In this document: piece by piece, positions 43,824 through 53,357 of the stretch
Layout: every line of letters starts with the position of its first letter
How positions within the stretch are numbered: the stretch's first letter is position 1
DNA from: an uncultured Bacteroidota bacterium
GTDB taxonomy: Bacteria; Bacteroidota; Bacteroidia; Chitinophagales; Chitinophagaceae
Length of the DNA stretch: 64,000 bases
Reading direction: 5' to 3'
NCBI GenBank assembly: GCA_903887415.1
Contig: CAISPO010000021.1
Coordinates: 1 to 64,000 of the forward strand
The notes under the pieces: generated by a model
The model's input: the letters and a program-made list of their open reading frames with translations, nothing else
Database searches by the model: none
What the model was told of the DNA's origin: nothing
Made by a program: the position numbers and the translations under genes

Positions 43824-45203
43824 ATGCAATTAGCGATCATTGGCACCGGATATGTAGGATTAGTTACAGGCACTTGTTTTGCGGAAACCGGCAACAAAGT
43901 TACCTGTATAGATATTGACGAAAAAAAAATAAATAATTTAAAGCAGGGCGTCTCGCCTATCTATGAGCCCGGCCTGGATATGCTGCTCGAGCGCAACATT
44001 AAGGAAAAAAGGCTCTTTTTCACCACTTCGCTCAGCGATGGCATTAAGGATGCTAAGGTTATTTTCCTTGCCTTGCCCACACCGCCCGGCAAAGACGGCT
44101 CTGCAGACCTGCAATATGTGCTGGATGTGGCCAAATCGTTAAGCACTATTATTACTCATTATACCGTCATCGTTAATAAAAGCACTGTACCTGTAGGCAC
44201 TGCCGAAAAAGTGCATGCAGTGCTGGCACAGCACCTGGACAAAGAATTGTTTGATGTAGTTTCTAACCCCGAGTTTCTGCGCGAAGGTGTTGCTGTGGAT
44301 GACTTCCTGAAGCCCGACCGGGTTGTCATCGGCACTTCGTCGGAAAAGGCGAGGAAGGTGATGGATGAGCTTTACCAGCCCTATGTGCGCCAGGGAAACC
44401 CCATCCATTTTATGGACGAGCGCTCATCTGAAATGACCAAGTACGCTGCAAACTCTTACCTCGCTATGCGTATCTCTTTTATGAACGAGATGGCTAACCT
44501 CTGCGAGAAAACCGGTGCAAATGTGGATTGGGTGCGTATAGGCATAGGCGGAGATAGCCGTATAGGTAAGCGCTTTCTTTTCCCTGGCATTGGCTACGGC
44601 GGCAGCTGTTTTCCTAAAGATGTAAAAGCACTCGCATTTACGGCCATGGAAATGGATTATGATTTCCAGTTGGTAAATACGGTAATGCGGGTAAATGAGC
44701 GCCAGAAACTGGTGCTGGGCAAAAAGGTAAAGAATTATTTCGGAAGCGATCTTTCTGAGTACACGTTTGCTGTCTGGGGGCTTGCTTTCAAGCCAGAAAC
44801 AGATGATATCAGGGACGCACCCGCACTTGACCTCATCCATGAGTTGTTGGCAGCAGGTGCAAAACTACGGGTGTTTGACCCTGAAGCTATGGCGAATGTG
44901 AAGCAAATAATGGGTGATAAGATACATTATGCCGAAGACCAGTACGATGCCCTTTCCGGCGCCAGCGCGCTTATCGTAGTAACAGAGTGGAGCGAATTCC
45001 GCAACCCTGATTTCGAGCGCATTTGCAATTCGTTGAAACACCCTGCAATATTCGACGGGCGCAATGTTTACTCCCTGGAGAAAATGGAAGACCTCGGCGT
45101 GTATTATGAGAGCATCGGCAGAAAAATAATTCACCCGCAAATACATGACACATTGCCAGCGCCACACAACACAATAATCAGGGAAAGAGCGACCCGAGAT
45201 TAA
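43824..45203 (+). CDS. ugd: UDP-glucose 6-dehydrogenase
   Basis: The 459-residue enzyme oxidises UDP-glucose twice with NAD to UDP-glucuronate. It starts QLAIIGTGYVGLVTGTCFAE, has SPIYEPGLDMLL, NKSTVPVGTA, the NPEFLREG region, and the catalytic cysteine Cys262 in GYGGSCFPKDV. The C-terminal domain has KPETDDIRDAP. UDP-glucuronate is used for capsule or exopolysaccharide and is the substrate of the next gene. It is 106 bp upstream of the UXS gene on the same strand. Confidence 0.95.
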   Translation: MQLAIIGTGYVGLVTGTCFAETGNKVTCIDIDEKKINNLKQGVSPIYEPGLDMLLERNIKEKRLFFTTSLSDGIKDAKVIFLALPTPPGKDGSADLQYVLDVAKSLSTIITHYTVIVNKSTVPVGTAEKVHAVLAQHLDKELFDVVSNPEFLREGVAVDDFLKPDRVVIGTSSEKARKVMDELYQPYVRQGNPIHFMDERSSEMTKYAANSYLAMRISFMNEMANLCEKTGANVDWVRIGIGGDSRIGKRFLFPGIGYGGSCFPKDVKALAFTAMEMDYDFQLVNTVMRVNERQKLVLGKKVKNYFGSDLSEYTFAVWGLAFKPETDDIRDAPALDLIHELLAAGAKLRVFDPEAMANVKQIMGDKIHYAEDQYDALSGASALIVVTEWSEFRNPDFERICNSLKHPAIFDGRNVYSLEKMEDLGVYYESIGRKIIHPQIHDTLPAPHNTIIRERATRD

Positions 45204-45309
45204 TGCAATTTGAAAATTTGGAAATATGCAAATTTGAAAATGGGCCAACGCCTTGTGAAAATGGCGACTATATACTGACGACTAATTACTAAGTACTAAC
45301 AATTAACCA

Positions 45310-46245
45310 ATGGCAAAAAGAATATTGATTACCGGCGCTGCAGGATTTTTAGGTTCGCATTTGTGCGACCGTTTTCTGAAAGAAGGTTACGAAGTAATTG
45401 GCATGGACAACCTGCTGACCGGGAACATCAAAAACATAGAGCACCTCTTTCCTGTCCGGGAGTTCCAGTTTTATCATCACGATGTCACTAAGTTCGTGCA
45501 CGTGCCGGGCAATATTGATTACATACTTCATTTTGCCTCGCCCGCTAGTCCTATCGACTACCTGAAGATGCCGATCCAGACACTAAAAGTTGGCGCACTG
45601 GGCACACACAACCTGCTGGGCCTTGCCAAGTCTAAAGGTTCCCGCATACTGGTAGCCTCAACCTCCGAGGTATATGGCGACCCGCTGGTGCATCCCCAAA
45701 CGGAAGAATATTGGGGCAACGTAAACCCCGTTGGCCCGCGCGGGGTGTATGATGAAGCTAAGCGCTTTATGGAAAGCATTACTATGGCTTACCATACTTT
45801 TCACCAGGTAGAAACACGAATCATACGCATATTCAATACCTACGGCCCGCGCATGCGCCTCGATGACGGTCGTGCATTACCTACTTTTATGAGCCAGGCA
45901 CTGAGAGGTGAGGATGTTACTGTTTATGGCGATGGTTCGCAAACACGCTCCTTCTGCTATGTGGATGATCTGGTAGATGGTATTTACCGCCTGCTGCTTT
46001 CCGATTATAGCAAGCCTGTGAACATTGGCAACCCGTCTGAGATAACCCTGCTCGAATTTGCAGAAGAAGTGCTGAAACTCACCGGCTCAAAATCTAAGAT
46101 CGTATATGAGCCGCTGCCGCAGGACGACCCGAAACAGCGTAAGCCAAATATTACCAAAGCAAAGGAAATCCTTGGCTGGGAACCAAAAGTGGACCGGCAC
46201 GAAGGACTGAAGCGTACACTGGAATATTTTAAGCTGCATATATAG
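45310..46245 (+). CDS. UDP-glucuronate decarboxylase (UDP-xylose synthase)
   Basis: The 311-residue extended short-chain dehydrogenase converts UDP-glucuronate to UDP-xylose. It has the NAD motif [12 protein letters not shown], the catalytic GVYDEAKRF with Tyr147 and Lys151, and STSEVYGDP with Ser119/Glu120. [12 protein letters not shown] is the segment typical of UXS proteins, and [12 protein letters not shown] follows. Directly downstream of ugd, it makes a two-step path from UDP-glucose to UDP-xylose for surface polysaccharides. It ends at a long hairpin. Confidence 0.93.
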   Translation: MAKRILITGAAGFLGSHLCDRFLKEGYEVIGMDNLLTGNIKNIEHLFPVREFQFYHHDVTKFVHVPGNIDYILHFASPASPIDYLKMPIQTLKVGALGTHNLLGLAKSKGSRILVASTSEVYGDPLVHPQTEEYWGNVNPVGPRGVYDEAKRFMESITMAYHTFHQVETRIIRIFNTYGPRMRLDDGRALPTFMSQALRGEDVTVYGDGSQTRSFCYVDDLVDGIYRLLLSDYSKPVNIGNPSEITLLEFAEEVLKLTGSKSKIVYEPLPQDDPKQRKPNITKAKEILGWEPKVDRHEGLKRTLEYFKLHI

Positions 46246-46287
46246 CTCAGGCCATTCCCGGCTCTATTGGTAATATAATTTCTCAAA

Positions 46288-46336
46288 AAAATAATAGGTT
46301 GTGTGTGTTATACACATACAACCTATTATTTTTTTT
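46288..46336 (+). terminator. long terminator after UXS
   Basis: AATAATAGGTTGTGTGTGT pairs with ACACATACAACCTATTATT over 19 positions with one mismatch or G-U pair, followed by a T-run. Confidence 0.9.
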
Positions 46337-46371
46337 GTTTTCTTTACTGTACAAACTTCTAAAGCCATTTT

Positions 46372-46815
46372 ATGAGAATAAATAAAAAATTACTCCTCGT
46401 ATCCCTGCTTTGCACAGGCATGGTGTTTCTCCAGAGTTTCAAACAAAAACACGATGATGATAAGGCGACCAACTTAAAGGTGCTTTCGAAAGATATTTCC
46501 GAAAAAGACCTCCATACGATCATGAAAAGTTTTTCTATGTCACTCGGTGTGCGTTGCAATTACTGCCATGTAGCTAAGGAAATCCCCGGCCAGAACCACC
46601 CGCAATGGGACTTCGCATCTGATGACAAGAAGGAAAAAAATACGGCCCGCGAAATGATGAAAATGACCATGGCCATAAATTCAGACTACCTTGGCAAGAT
46701 CAAGACTATGGGCGATGGCCTGGAGGAGATCAGGTGTGTTACCTGTCACATGGGCCGAACCACGCCTATCATAAGTGTTGATTCTATGCCTCATCTACCG
46801 CGCCAGGAACATTAA
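46372..46815 (+). CDS. exported c-type cytochrome with two CxxCH motifs
   Basis: The 147-residue protein has a signal peptide (residues 1-22) and two haem-attachment motifs, CNYCH at 62-66 and CVTCH at 122-126. The sequence between them, with LHTIMKSFSMSLGVRC, a QWDFASDDKKEKNTAREMMKM stretch and EEIRCVTCHMG, resembles the photosynthetic-reaction-centre cytochrome subunit family (CytC_RC). This family is used in other bacteria as small periplasmic electron carriers. It follows a strong terminator, so it is a separate unit. The haem ligand partners were not worked out. Confidence 0.85.
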   Translation: MRINKKLLLVSLLCTGMVFLQSFKQKHDDDKATNLKVLSKDISEKDLHTIMKSFSMSLGVRCNYCHVAKEIPGQNHPQWDFASDDKKEKNTAREMMKMTMAINSDYLGKIKTMGDGLEEIRCVTCHMGRTTPIISVDSMPHLPRQEH

Positions 46816-46843
46816 TACCTGCAGCTCGGTTGCTTAATAATTT

Positions 46844-46870
46844 ATCCTCCTTCACGGAGGATTTTTTTTC
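46844..46870 (+). terminator. terminator after the cytochrome gene
   Basis: ATCCTCC and GGAGGAT enclose TTCAC, followed by a run of eight T. Confidence 0.85.
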
Positions 46871-46918
46871 TGGTTCGCATATATCAACCAGGCTTTTCAG
46901 AGTGTATTTTTCAATTAC

Positions 46919-46926
46919 TAAATTTG
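46919..46926 (+). promoter_or_regulatory. -7 promoter box of the DUF2461 gene
   Basis: TAAATTTG is a perfect match 18 bases before ATG 46944, with TTTC at 46895-46898 as a weak -33 element. The open frame further upstream overlaps a terminator and is not used. Confidence 0.6.
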
Positions 46927-46943
46927 TTGTTCAATACACCATC

Positions 46944-47636
46944 ATGCCCAAAGCTGCCATTAAAAAAGAGACTTTCGAATTCTTGAAAAAATTGTCTAAG
47001 AACAACAACCGTGAATGGTTCAATGCCAATAAAGACAAGTACGCGGAGGCTCACAATAACATGATCGAATTTGCCGGCGCCCTGCTGGCCGAGATGAACA
47101 AGCATGATACGATCGAAACTGCATCTGGCAAAGACAGCCTCTACCGTATATACAAAGACGTGCGTTTCTCAAAAGACAAAACACCCTACAACATGCATTG
47201 GAATGGCGGTTTCAGGCGTGCCACTAAAAAGCTCCGCGGCGGATATTATTTCCATATCGCTCCCGGCAACTCCTTTGTGGTGGGCGGCTTCCGCGGACCA
47301 TCAGCTGCTGATATGCAAAGAATAAGGCAAGACTTTGCCGTAAATTATGATGAAGTACGACAAATACTGGGCAATAAAACAACCATCAAAACATTCGGCG
47401 AAATGATTGGGGAAAAGCTCATCTCCGCACCACGGGGATATGAAAAAGACCATCCGGCAATAGACCTGCTTCGCTACAAGCAGTTTATGCTGAAACATAA
47501 GTTTACTGATGAAGAGGTCTTGCGCCCCGACTTTGCAAAAAACGCAAGTGATATCTTCAAAAAAATGCGCCCCTTCCTCAACTACATGAGCGAAGCCCTC
47601 ACCACAGACGCCAACGGAATACCGCTGGCAGGGTAG
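46944..47636 (+). CDS. DUF2461 protein
   Basis: The 230-residue protein matches DUF2461 (TIGR02453): TFEFLKKLSKNNNREWFNAN near residue 10, YRIYKDVRFSKDKTPYN in the middle, GGYYFHIAPGNSFVVGG, and a C-terminal PFLNYMSEAL. No function is established for the family. No signal peptide or membrane segment is present. I chose ATG 46944 because the upstream extension crosses the terminator at 46844 and lacks family resemblance. Confidence 0.88.
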   Translation: MPKAAIKKETFEFLKKLSKNNNREWFNANKDKYAEAHNNMIEFAGALLAEMNKHDTIETASGKDSLYRIYKDVRFSKDKTPYNMHWNGGFRRATKKLRGGYYFHIAPGNSFVVGGFRGPSAADMQRIRQDFAVNYDEVRQILGNKTTIKTFGEMIGEKLISAPRGYEKDHPAIDLLRYKQFMLKHKFTDEEVLRPDFAKNASDIFKKMRPFLNYMSEALTTDANGIPLAG

Positions 47637-47685
47637 GAAATACACCTGCCAGCCCTGAAAGGGACCTTATAACAGCGAGGAGCAA

Positions 47686-47737
47686 AGCAAAAATAAAATC
47701 AAGGGAATCCTAAAATCCTTTAATCAAGGTTCTGTTA
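47686..47737 (-). repeat. GGATT-type repeat at the stop of the large adhesin
   Basis: Read on the minus strand, the TAA is followed by CAGAACCTTGATTAAAGGAT and then TTTAGGATTCCCTTGATTTT. The CTTGATTAAAGGAT core is the same as in the array after thiC, here as a single copy. Confidence 0.7.
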
Positions 47738-50700
47738 CTTGCTGATCACAAAATGGAAAGTCTCTGTTCCTGTTTCGGTATGCACGCGCAGCATATAAGT
47801 TCCCGCTGCAACATCCCCATCCAGCTTTACATCCGCTTTTACTATACCGTTATTATCAGGCATTGTTTTACCCGCATAAATAATGCGGCCCAGCATATCG
47901 CTCATCTCTATGGTGATCTCTTTATTACTATTTGCATGTACACTTCCGCTCAGGGTAAAGCTGCCATTATTCGGATTGGGGAATAAGGTAAGGTCATTCC
48001 CTGCCGCAGCGAGCGTACCTACTGATAAGTAGCCCTGGCCATAAATAATGATCGTGTTGCTTGCTCCTGTATTAAGCGAGGTATCACACGGCGAATTACT
48101 GTTTATCACACAATAAATGGTGTCATTGTCATCATATATATGGGTAGTAAACTCTGCACTCGTCGCGCCGGGCACTGGCGCATTATTAACGTACCATTGA
48201 TAACTCGGCATCGGGCCGCCATAGGTAGCCGTGCTGTAGAAGGTATATACCTGGCCCAGGTAAGAGCTGGTATCTGGCTGGGTAGTGGTTATATCTAATA
48301 TCGGCGTGATCTGGGGCCATACATTCAGTGTCACATCTGCGCTTATCACAGCTGGCGATGCGCATATATTGCTGGTAGTCATCACACAGGTAATAAAGTC
48401 GCCGTGTGTAGGATTATAAACATAGGTAGGTCCTGACCCAACATAGGCGCCAAACAGCTCCCACACAAAGCTGGGTGTACCTCCGTTCGAATCTATTGCG
48501 GTGAGCGTATCGGGAGTATTATGGCACAAAAGGCTGTCTCCTGGTGTTGATTGTATAGTCAGGAACGATGGTACCGCCGTCTCCACATGGAAGGGCATAG
48601 AGATAGCACAGCCGGAAACCAAAGTGTAAGAGATAGTGACAGAGCCGGTTACCAGGCCTCTTACTTCGCCGGTTGTAGCGATCGACAATGCTATAGTGCC
48701 ATTGCTGCTCGACCATACGCCGCCTGCGGTTACATCGGTCAGAATAACAGAAGAGCCCGGGCATACACTGTCTGCTCCGCGAATAGAATCCGGTATCGAA
48801 TCAATATATATGGGCGCTGAAACAAAACAGCCGGTAGGTAATGTATAAAGTATGTTAACCACAGACCCTGCCGTTACACCCGAAACCACGCCGGTTGAGG
48901 AAACAGTAGCGGAAGAGCTGCCACTGCTCCAGGTGCCACCCGGCGTTATGTCGCTGAGCGTTACAAGCGAACCCGAGCATACACTGCCCAGGCCGGTTAT
49001 AGGCGCAGGAAGCGGGTTAACCAAAACCGGGTAGCTAACCTGGTTGCAAGAGAAGGTGACGTAGTATATTGTAGCTCCGCCCACAGCCAAACCGGTAACT
49101 ATCCCCGTTGACGCGCCCACTGAAACGCTTCCGGATCCTGCGCTGGCACTCCATGTGCCGCCCGGGGTACCGTTCAGTAAAGTCACCGTACTGCCCAGGC
49201 ATACAGTATCCGGCCCGCTGATAGGTGTTGGCGGTGTGTTTACTGTAACAATGGTTGTAGCGTAGCATGTTGTTGGCAGCGTATAGGAAATAGTCGCCAG
49301 GCCTGCGCCAATGCCTGTGATCACGCCCGTTCCGGCGCCTGCACTGGCTGTGAGTGGCAGGTTGCTGCTCCACGCGCCGCCTGCGGTCACATCACTGAGT
49401 ATTGTGGTAAGGCCTATGCACACATAGCCGGTTCCGGTAATTGCAGCAGGCAGCGGGTTCACGGTCATAGGTGCGGTAACATAACAACCGGTGCCCAGCA
49501 TATAGGTTATAGTTACAACGCCATTCGCGATTCCATTTACCGTACCCGTTGCAGATACAGTTGCTATTGTTGGGTCACTCGAGCTCCACGCGCCCCCCGC
49601 AGTAGTATTGCTTAATATCACTGACGAGCTCACACAAACCGAAGAAGGCCCTGTAATAGTATTTGGCAGCGGGTTTACAGTCATGTTCATAGTAGCTGTG
49701 CAGCCGCCTATAGGCAGCGTATAAGTGATCGTGGTAGTACCGGCAACAAGTCCCGTTACAATGCCCGATGTTGACCCAATGCCTGCATTGCCTGCATTGC
49801 TGCTGGACCAGGTGCCGCCTATTGCCGGATCAGTAAGGTATGTCGTTGATCCTACACACACATTATTGCTGCCCACAATGGCTAGGGGTGACGGATTAAC
49901 GGTAACAACAATCGTTGCAATGCAGGTGGTAGGCAGCATGTACGTTATCGTTGCCATGCCTGGCGAAACACCATTTACAATGCCGGTCACGGCACCCACA
50001 GTAGCTATAGGAGGCGCACTGCTGCTCCATCCTCCGCCGGGTGTCGCGTCGCTCAGGTTTATCGACAATCCCGTACAACCACTCGCCAGTCCGGTGATGC
50101 CGGCCGGTAATGGGTTTACTGTAAAGGTCGTTGTTGCTATACAAGCGTCAGGCAGTGTATAAGTTATAGTACTGGCGCCTGCGGCCATACCGGTTGCCAC
50201 GCCTGTTGCCAGGACGATGGAAGTATTACCATTACTGCTGGTCCAGGTGCCGCCAATAGGCGTATCACTCAAATTGCTTGTTAAACCCTGGCAGGCTACT
50301 GCGCTGCCGCTTATGTTGCCCGGAGACTGATTCACAGTAACAATGATCGAGGATGTACAGTTTGCAGGTGTGGTATATACTATGGTTGACGTGCCAGGTG
50401 TTATTCCCGAAACGACCCCAGATGCCGCCCCTATGGTAGCAATAGCAGGCGATCCCGAAGACCATGTGCCTCCCGGCACTGCGTCTGCAAGCGGCGTTGT
50501 AAGCCCTGCGCATACCGAAGCGGTTCCTGTTATTGCCGCTACCGGGTTCACAGTAACCACAACACTTACCGGAGTACAGTTAGTGCTGGTATAAACAATA
50601 GTGGACGTGCCGCCGCTAACGCCGGTCACCAGGCCTGTAACAGGGTCTATGGTCGCAACTGCGCCAACACTGCTCGTCCAGGCACCACCCGCTACGAGAT

Positions 50701-52147
50701 TACTAAGAGATGTCGTACTTCCCTGGCAGACTACCGGGGTTCCCAGTATTGCAGATGGAGCGGGGTTTACCGTAGCCACAGTAGTCACATAACAATTCCC
50801 GGGCATCATGGTGTAAGTAACATTTGTTGTGCCCGCCGAAAGGCCGTTCAGCACACCTGTTCCTGCACCTATACCGGCAATACCGGCAGGGGCAGCGCTC
50901 CAGGCACCACCAGCAATTAAATCGGTTAAGGTTGTTGTTAACCCAACACAAACATTTGGTGTTCCCAAAATAGCAGAAGGCGATTGGTTTACGGTAACAA
51001 CAGTCGTAACGAAGCACCCGGCTCCCGCTGTATAGGTGATGACAGAAGTGCCTGCTGTTACGCCGTTCACAATACCGGTTGGCCCTACACTGGCATTGGC
51101 ATTGCTGCTGGACCATGTGCCCGCTCCACCATCGCTAAGCGATGTGGTAAGCCCAGTACAAACAGAGGCAGTACCTAAAATAGCCCCTGGCAATGGGTTC
51201 ACGGTAACCACAACGCTCGTGCTGCAACCGGTGCTCGCCTGCGTATAGGAAATTGTAGATGTACCCGCCACCAAACCAGAAACAACCCCTGTTCCCGACA
51301 CAGAGGCGACCAAGGGGCTGACACTGCTCCACGCACCCGGCAAAGAAGCATCAGTCAAATTTGTAAAACTGCCCACACATGCAGCATCTACACCGGTTAT
51401 TGCAGGCGGCGCGGCAATGACCGTAACTATCTGGGTTGCACAGCATCCACCAAGGGTATAACTAATAATAGAGGTGCCTGCCGTCAGTCCGCCGACTACA
51501 CCTGATACCGGGTTCACGGTAGCCACACCCAAAGCGCTACTCGACCATGCGCCCCCCGCAACTGTCTCAGTCAACGTAGTAGTGGTCCCCTGGCACAAAA
51601 CTGATGTTCCCGATATTGTCCCGACACCACTATTAATAATGACCGTTCGCAAACCCGAGTAAAACGGCCCGACAGGACCGGAAGTACCACCAGAGCCAGT
51701 AACGTAAAGAAAATAATAGTACGTGCCAGGCGCCGTAACCATGCTGGCACCGGGTAAGTTTGCGGCATCCGGCCCCGCATCGGCGGTATAGGGAACACCG
51801 GTATAAACCAACGTAGCGCCAGCAAGCGTAGAGACAGCGCCGGTAGTGTTATAGTACCAATACCAATTTACAGTAGAGCTTGTACCTGTACCCAAAAATG
51901 GCGTTGTGCCGGCATCGGTGATCGTTCCTGTTAGTCCGGGAAGCACAGTCCCGGTGCAATAGGTACCGCCTCCAGCCGCGCTTGCTCCTGACGGGTCATA
52001 ATATGTCGTGCCGAATCCAAAAGCATTATTTCCGGTAGCGCAAAGCAATAGCAGCAAGTACGCAGCTGCCAGGCTGTATTTGCTTTTGTTTTTCAAAAAG
52101 TTAATGATTCTGGAGCAAGCTGTGAAAAAGGAATAAAGTTTATTCAT
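47735..52147 (-). CDS. large T9SS-secreted repeat protein, probable adhesin
   Basis: The 1470-residue protein starts with a long export signal (hydrophobic core at about 24-38) and an aromatic-rich N-terminal domain to residue 172. Residues 173-1193 are 14 tandem repeats of about 73 residues with the pattern I-x-G-x-x-x-V-C-x-G-x-T-x-x-L-x-D, then G-G-x-W-S-S-S and G-x-V-x-G-L-x-A-G-T-x-x-I-x-Y-T with a second Cys and V-x-V-N-P-x-P. Each repeat has a conserved Cys pair. Residues 1194-1385 are two Ig-like domains, and the last 85 residues are a T9SS sorting tail with LFPNPNNGSF and GTYMLRVHTETG. It lies on the minus strand with a repeat tract at its stop. A role in adhesion is inferred. Confidence 0.88.
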   Translation of the reverse strand: MNKLYSFFTACSRIINFLKNKSKYSLAAAYLLLLLCATGNNAFGFGTTYYDPSGASAAGGGTYCTGTVLPGLTGTITDAGTTPFLGTGTSSTVNWYWYYNTTGAVSTLAGATLVYTGVPYTADAGPDAANLPGASMVTAPGTYYYFLYVTGSGGTSGPVGPFYSGLRTVIINSGVGTISGTSVLCQGTTTTLTETVAGGAWSSSALGVATVNPVSGVVGGLTAGTSIISYTLGGCCATQIVTVIAAPPAITGVDAACVGSFTNLTDASLPGAWSSVSPLVASVSGTGVVSGLVAGTSTISYTQASTGCSTSVVVTVNPLPGAILGTASVCTGLTTSLSDGGAGTWSSSNANASVGPTGIVNGVTAGTSVITYTAGAGCFVTTVVTVNQSPSAILGTPNVCVGLTTTLTDLIAGGAWSAAPAGIAGIGAGTGVLNGLSAGTTNVTYTMMPGNCYVTTVATVNPAPSAILGTPVVCQGSTTSLSNLVAGGAWTSSVGAVATIDPVTGLVTGVSGGTSTIVYTSTNCTPVSVVVTVNPVAAITGTASVCAGLTTPLADAVPGGTWSSGSPAIATIGAASGVVSGITPGTSTIVYTTPANCTSSIIVTVNQSPGNISGSAVACQGLTSNLSDTPIGGTWTSSNGNTSIVLATGVATGMAAGASTITYTLPDACIATTTFTVNPLPAGITGLASGCTGLSINLSDATPGGGWSSSAPPIATVGAVTGIVNGVSPGMATITYMLPTTCIATIVVTVNPSPLAIVGSNNVCVGSTTYLTDPAIGGTWSSSNAGNAGIGSTSGIVTGLVAGTTTITYTLPIGGCTATMNMTVNPLPNTITGPSSVCVSSSVILSNTTAGGAWSSSDPTIATVSATGTVNGIANGVVTITYMLGTGCYVTAPMTVNPLPAAITGTGYVCIGLTTILSDVTAGGAWSSNLPLTASAGAGTGVITGIGAGLATISYTLPTTCYATTIVTVNTPPTPISGPDTVCLGSTVTLLNGTPGGTWSASAGSGSVSVGASTGIVTGLAVGGATIYYVTFSCNQVSYPVLVNPLPAPITGLGSVCSGSLVTLSDITPGGTWSSGSSSATVSSTGVVSGVTAGSVVNILYTLPTGCFVSAPIYIDSIPDSIRGADSVCPGSSVILTDVTAGGVWSSSNGTIALSIATTGEVRGLVTGSVTISYTLVSGCAISMPFHVETAVPSFLTIQSTPGDSLLCHNTPDTLTAIDSNGGTPSFVWELFGAYVGSGPTYVYNPTHGDFITCVMTTSNICASPAVISADVTLNVWPQITPILDITTTQPDTSSYLGQVYTFYSTATYGGPMPSYQWYVNNAPVPGATSAEFTTHIYDDNDTIYCVINSNSPCDTSLNTGASNTIIIYGQGYLSVGTLAAAGNDLTLFPNPNNGSFTLSGSVHANSNKEITIEMSDMLGRIIYAGKTMPDNNGIVKADVKLDGDVAAGTYMLRVHTETGTETFHFVISK
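48569..51631 (-). repeat. 14 tandem ~219-bp coding repeats in the adhesin gene
   Basis: The repeat region encodes 14 Big-like units of about 73 residues. Units are clearly homologous but diverged, so the DNA is not identical and assembly is plausible. The pattern C...GG-W-S-S...C recurs in every unit. It accounts for 70% of the gene. Confidence 0.85.
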
Positions 52148-52346
52148 GTGCTGATTTTTGTTAAGTTAAACTACTCTAATCAATTTAAATGGGTGCCTAA
52201 ATTTACGTCAAAAAAGTAAATTAGCATATATAAGCGGCAAACTTCAACTACCGGTTAATAAAGACACAAAGGCCCGTCACACCTATCATGTATGTAAAAT
52301 CATACTGCAATAATGGTGCCATTTTGGGGATTGTGAATAAAGATAT

Positions 52347-53357
52347 TTAAGTAATGCTCTTAAATACCGTGTACCTCAGCAGCATTTCCAGCGCCAGGCA
52401 TATCACGGCTATCATCGCAAATGGAAAGAACAATTCCGCGTAATGCTTATAAGATGTGACGTCTATTTTCGTTTTTTCCAGTTTATCTATGTCCTCATAT
52501 ATAGCGCTGAATGACTGGTTATTAGTGGCGCGAAAGTATTTGCCCCCTGTTTCTACAGCTATTTTTTTCAGTAAAGGCTCATCTATTTCCACTGGCACCA
52601 TTTGCTTTTGCACACCCATCGGCGTTTGCACCGGCATCGGCGCCTGTCCTATCGTTCCAATGCCTATGGTATAAACCCTAACTTTATATGCCTTGGCGAT
52701 CTCCAATGCAGTTGTTGGATCTATCAGCCCCATATTATTTACGCCGTCAGTTGTCAGTATGATCACTTTGCTTTTGCCCTTGGAAAAACGAAGCCGGTCA
52801 ACAGCCGTAGCAAGGCCCATGCCTATGGAGGTGCCATCTATGATCATACCGTTCTTCACCTGGGATATCTGCTCCTTCAGCACATTATGGTCTATGGTAA
52901 TAGGGCACATCGTAAAGCTCTCACCCGAAAAAATGACCAGCCCAATCCTGTCCGTAGGCCGCTGATCCACAAATTTCAGGGCAAGCGCCTTCGCGGCCTC
53001 AATACGGTTTGGTTTGAAATCCTCCGCTACCATACTGCCGGATACGTCCATAGCCAGCATAATGTCTATACCCTCACTGTCCACATTTTCGGTGGTATTC
53101 GATGATTGTGGCCGCGCCAGAGCTATGCTCAACGCAGCAAGAGTTATGATGCGCAGTATAAACAATACCGGACGAAAGGCAGCCTTGCCCCCGGCCTGCG
53201 CGGCATCCAGGCCAGAAAGCGTAGTAAGCCGCAACGCGGGATTATCTTTCTTCTTGCTCCGCATTTGCCACCAGATCATAAATGGGATCAGCAGCAGCAA
53301 CCCAAAGAAAACAGGATGCGCAAACGTTATATGTTTCCAGTCAAGGAATGGTTTCAT
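52347..53357 (-). CDS. BatA/BatB-type VWA membrane protein
   Basis: The 336-residue protein has two N-terminal hydrophobic segments (about 15-30 and 62-80), then a von Willebrand A domain with the metal-ion-dependent adhesion site DVSGS at 104-108 and the later TDGVNN. A C-terminal membrane segment lies at about 312-332. It is anchored with the VWA domain exposed, as in BatA of Bacteroides. Bat proteins are linked to stress tolerance and MoxR AAA-ATPase systems. Its start overlaps the upstream gene by four bases (ATGA). Downstream is a 200-bp gap. Confidence 0.88.
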   Translation of the reverse strand: MKPFLDWKHITFAHPVFFGLLLLIPFMIWWQMRSKKKDNPALRLTTLSGLDAAQAGGKAAFRPVLFILRIITLAALSIALARPQSSNTTENVDSEGIDIMLAMDVSGSMVAEDFKPNRIEAAKALALKFVDQRPTDRIGLVIFSGESFTMCPITIDHNVLKEQISQVKNGMIIDGTSIGMGLATAVDRLRFSKGKSKVIILTTDGVNNMGLIDPTTALEIAKAYKVRVYTIGIGTIGQAPMPVQTPMGVQKQMVPVEIDEPLLKKIAVETGGKYFRATNNQSFSAIYEDIDKLEKTKIDVTSYKHYAELFFPFAMIAVICLALEMLLRYTVFKSIT

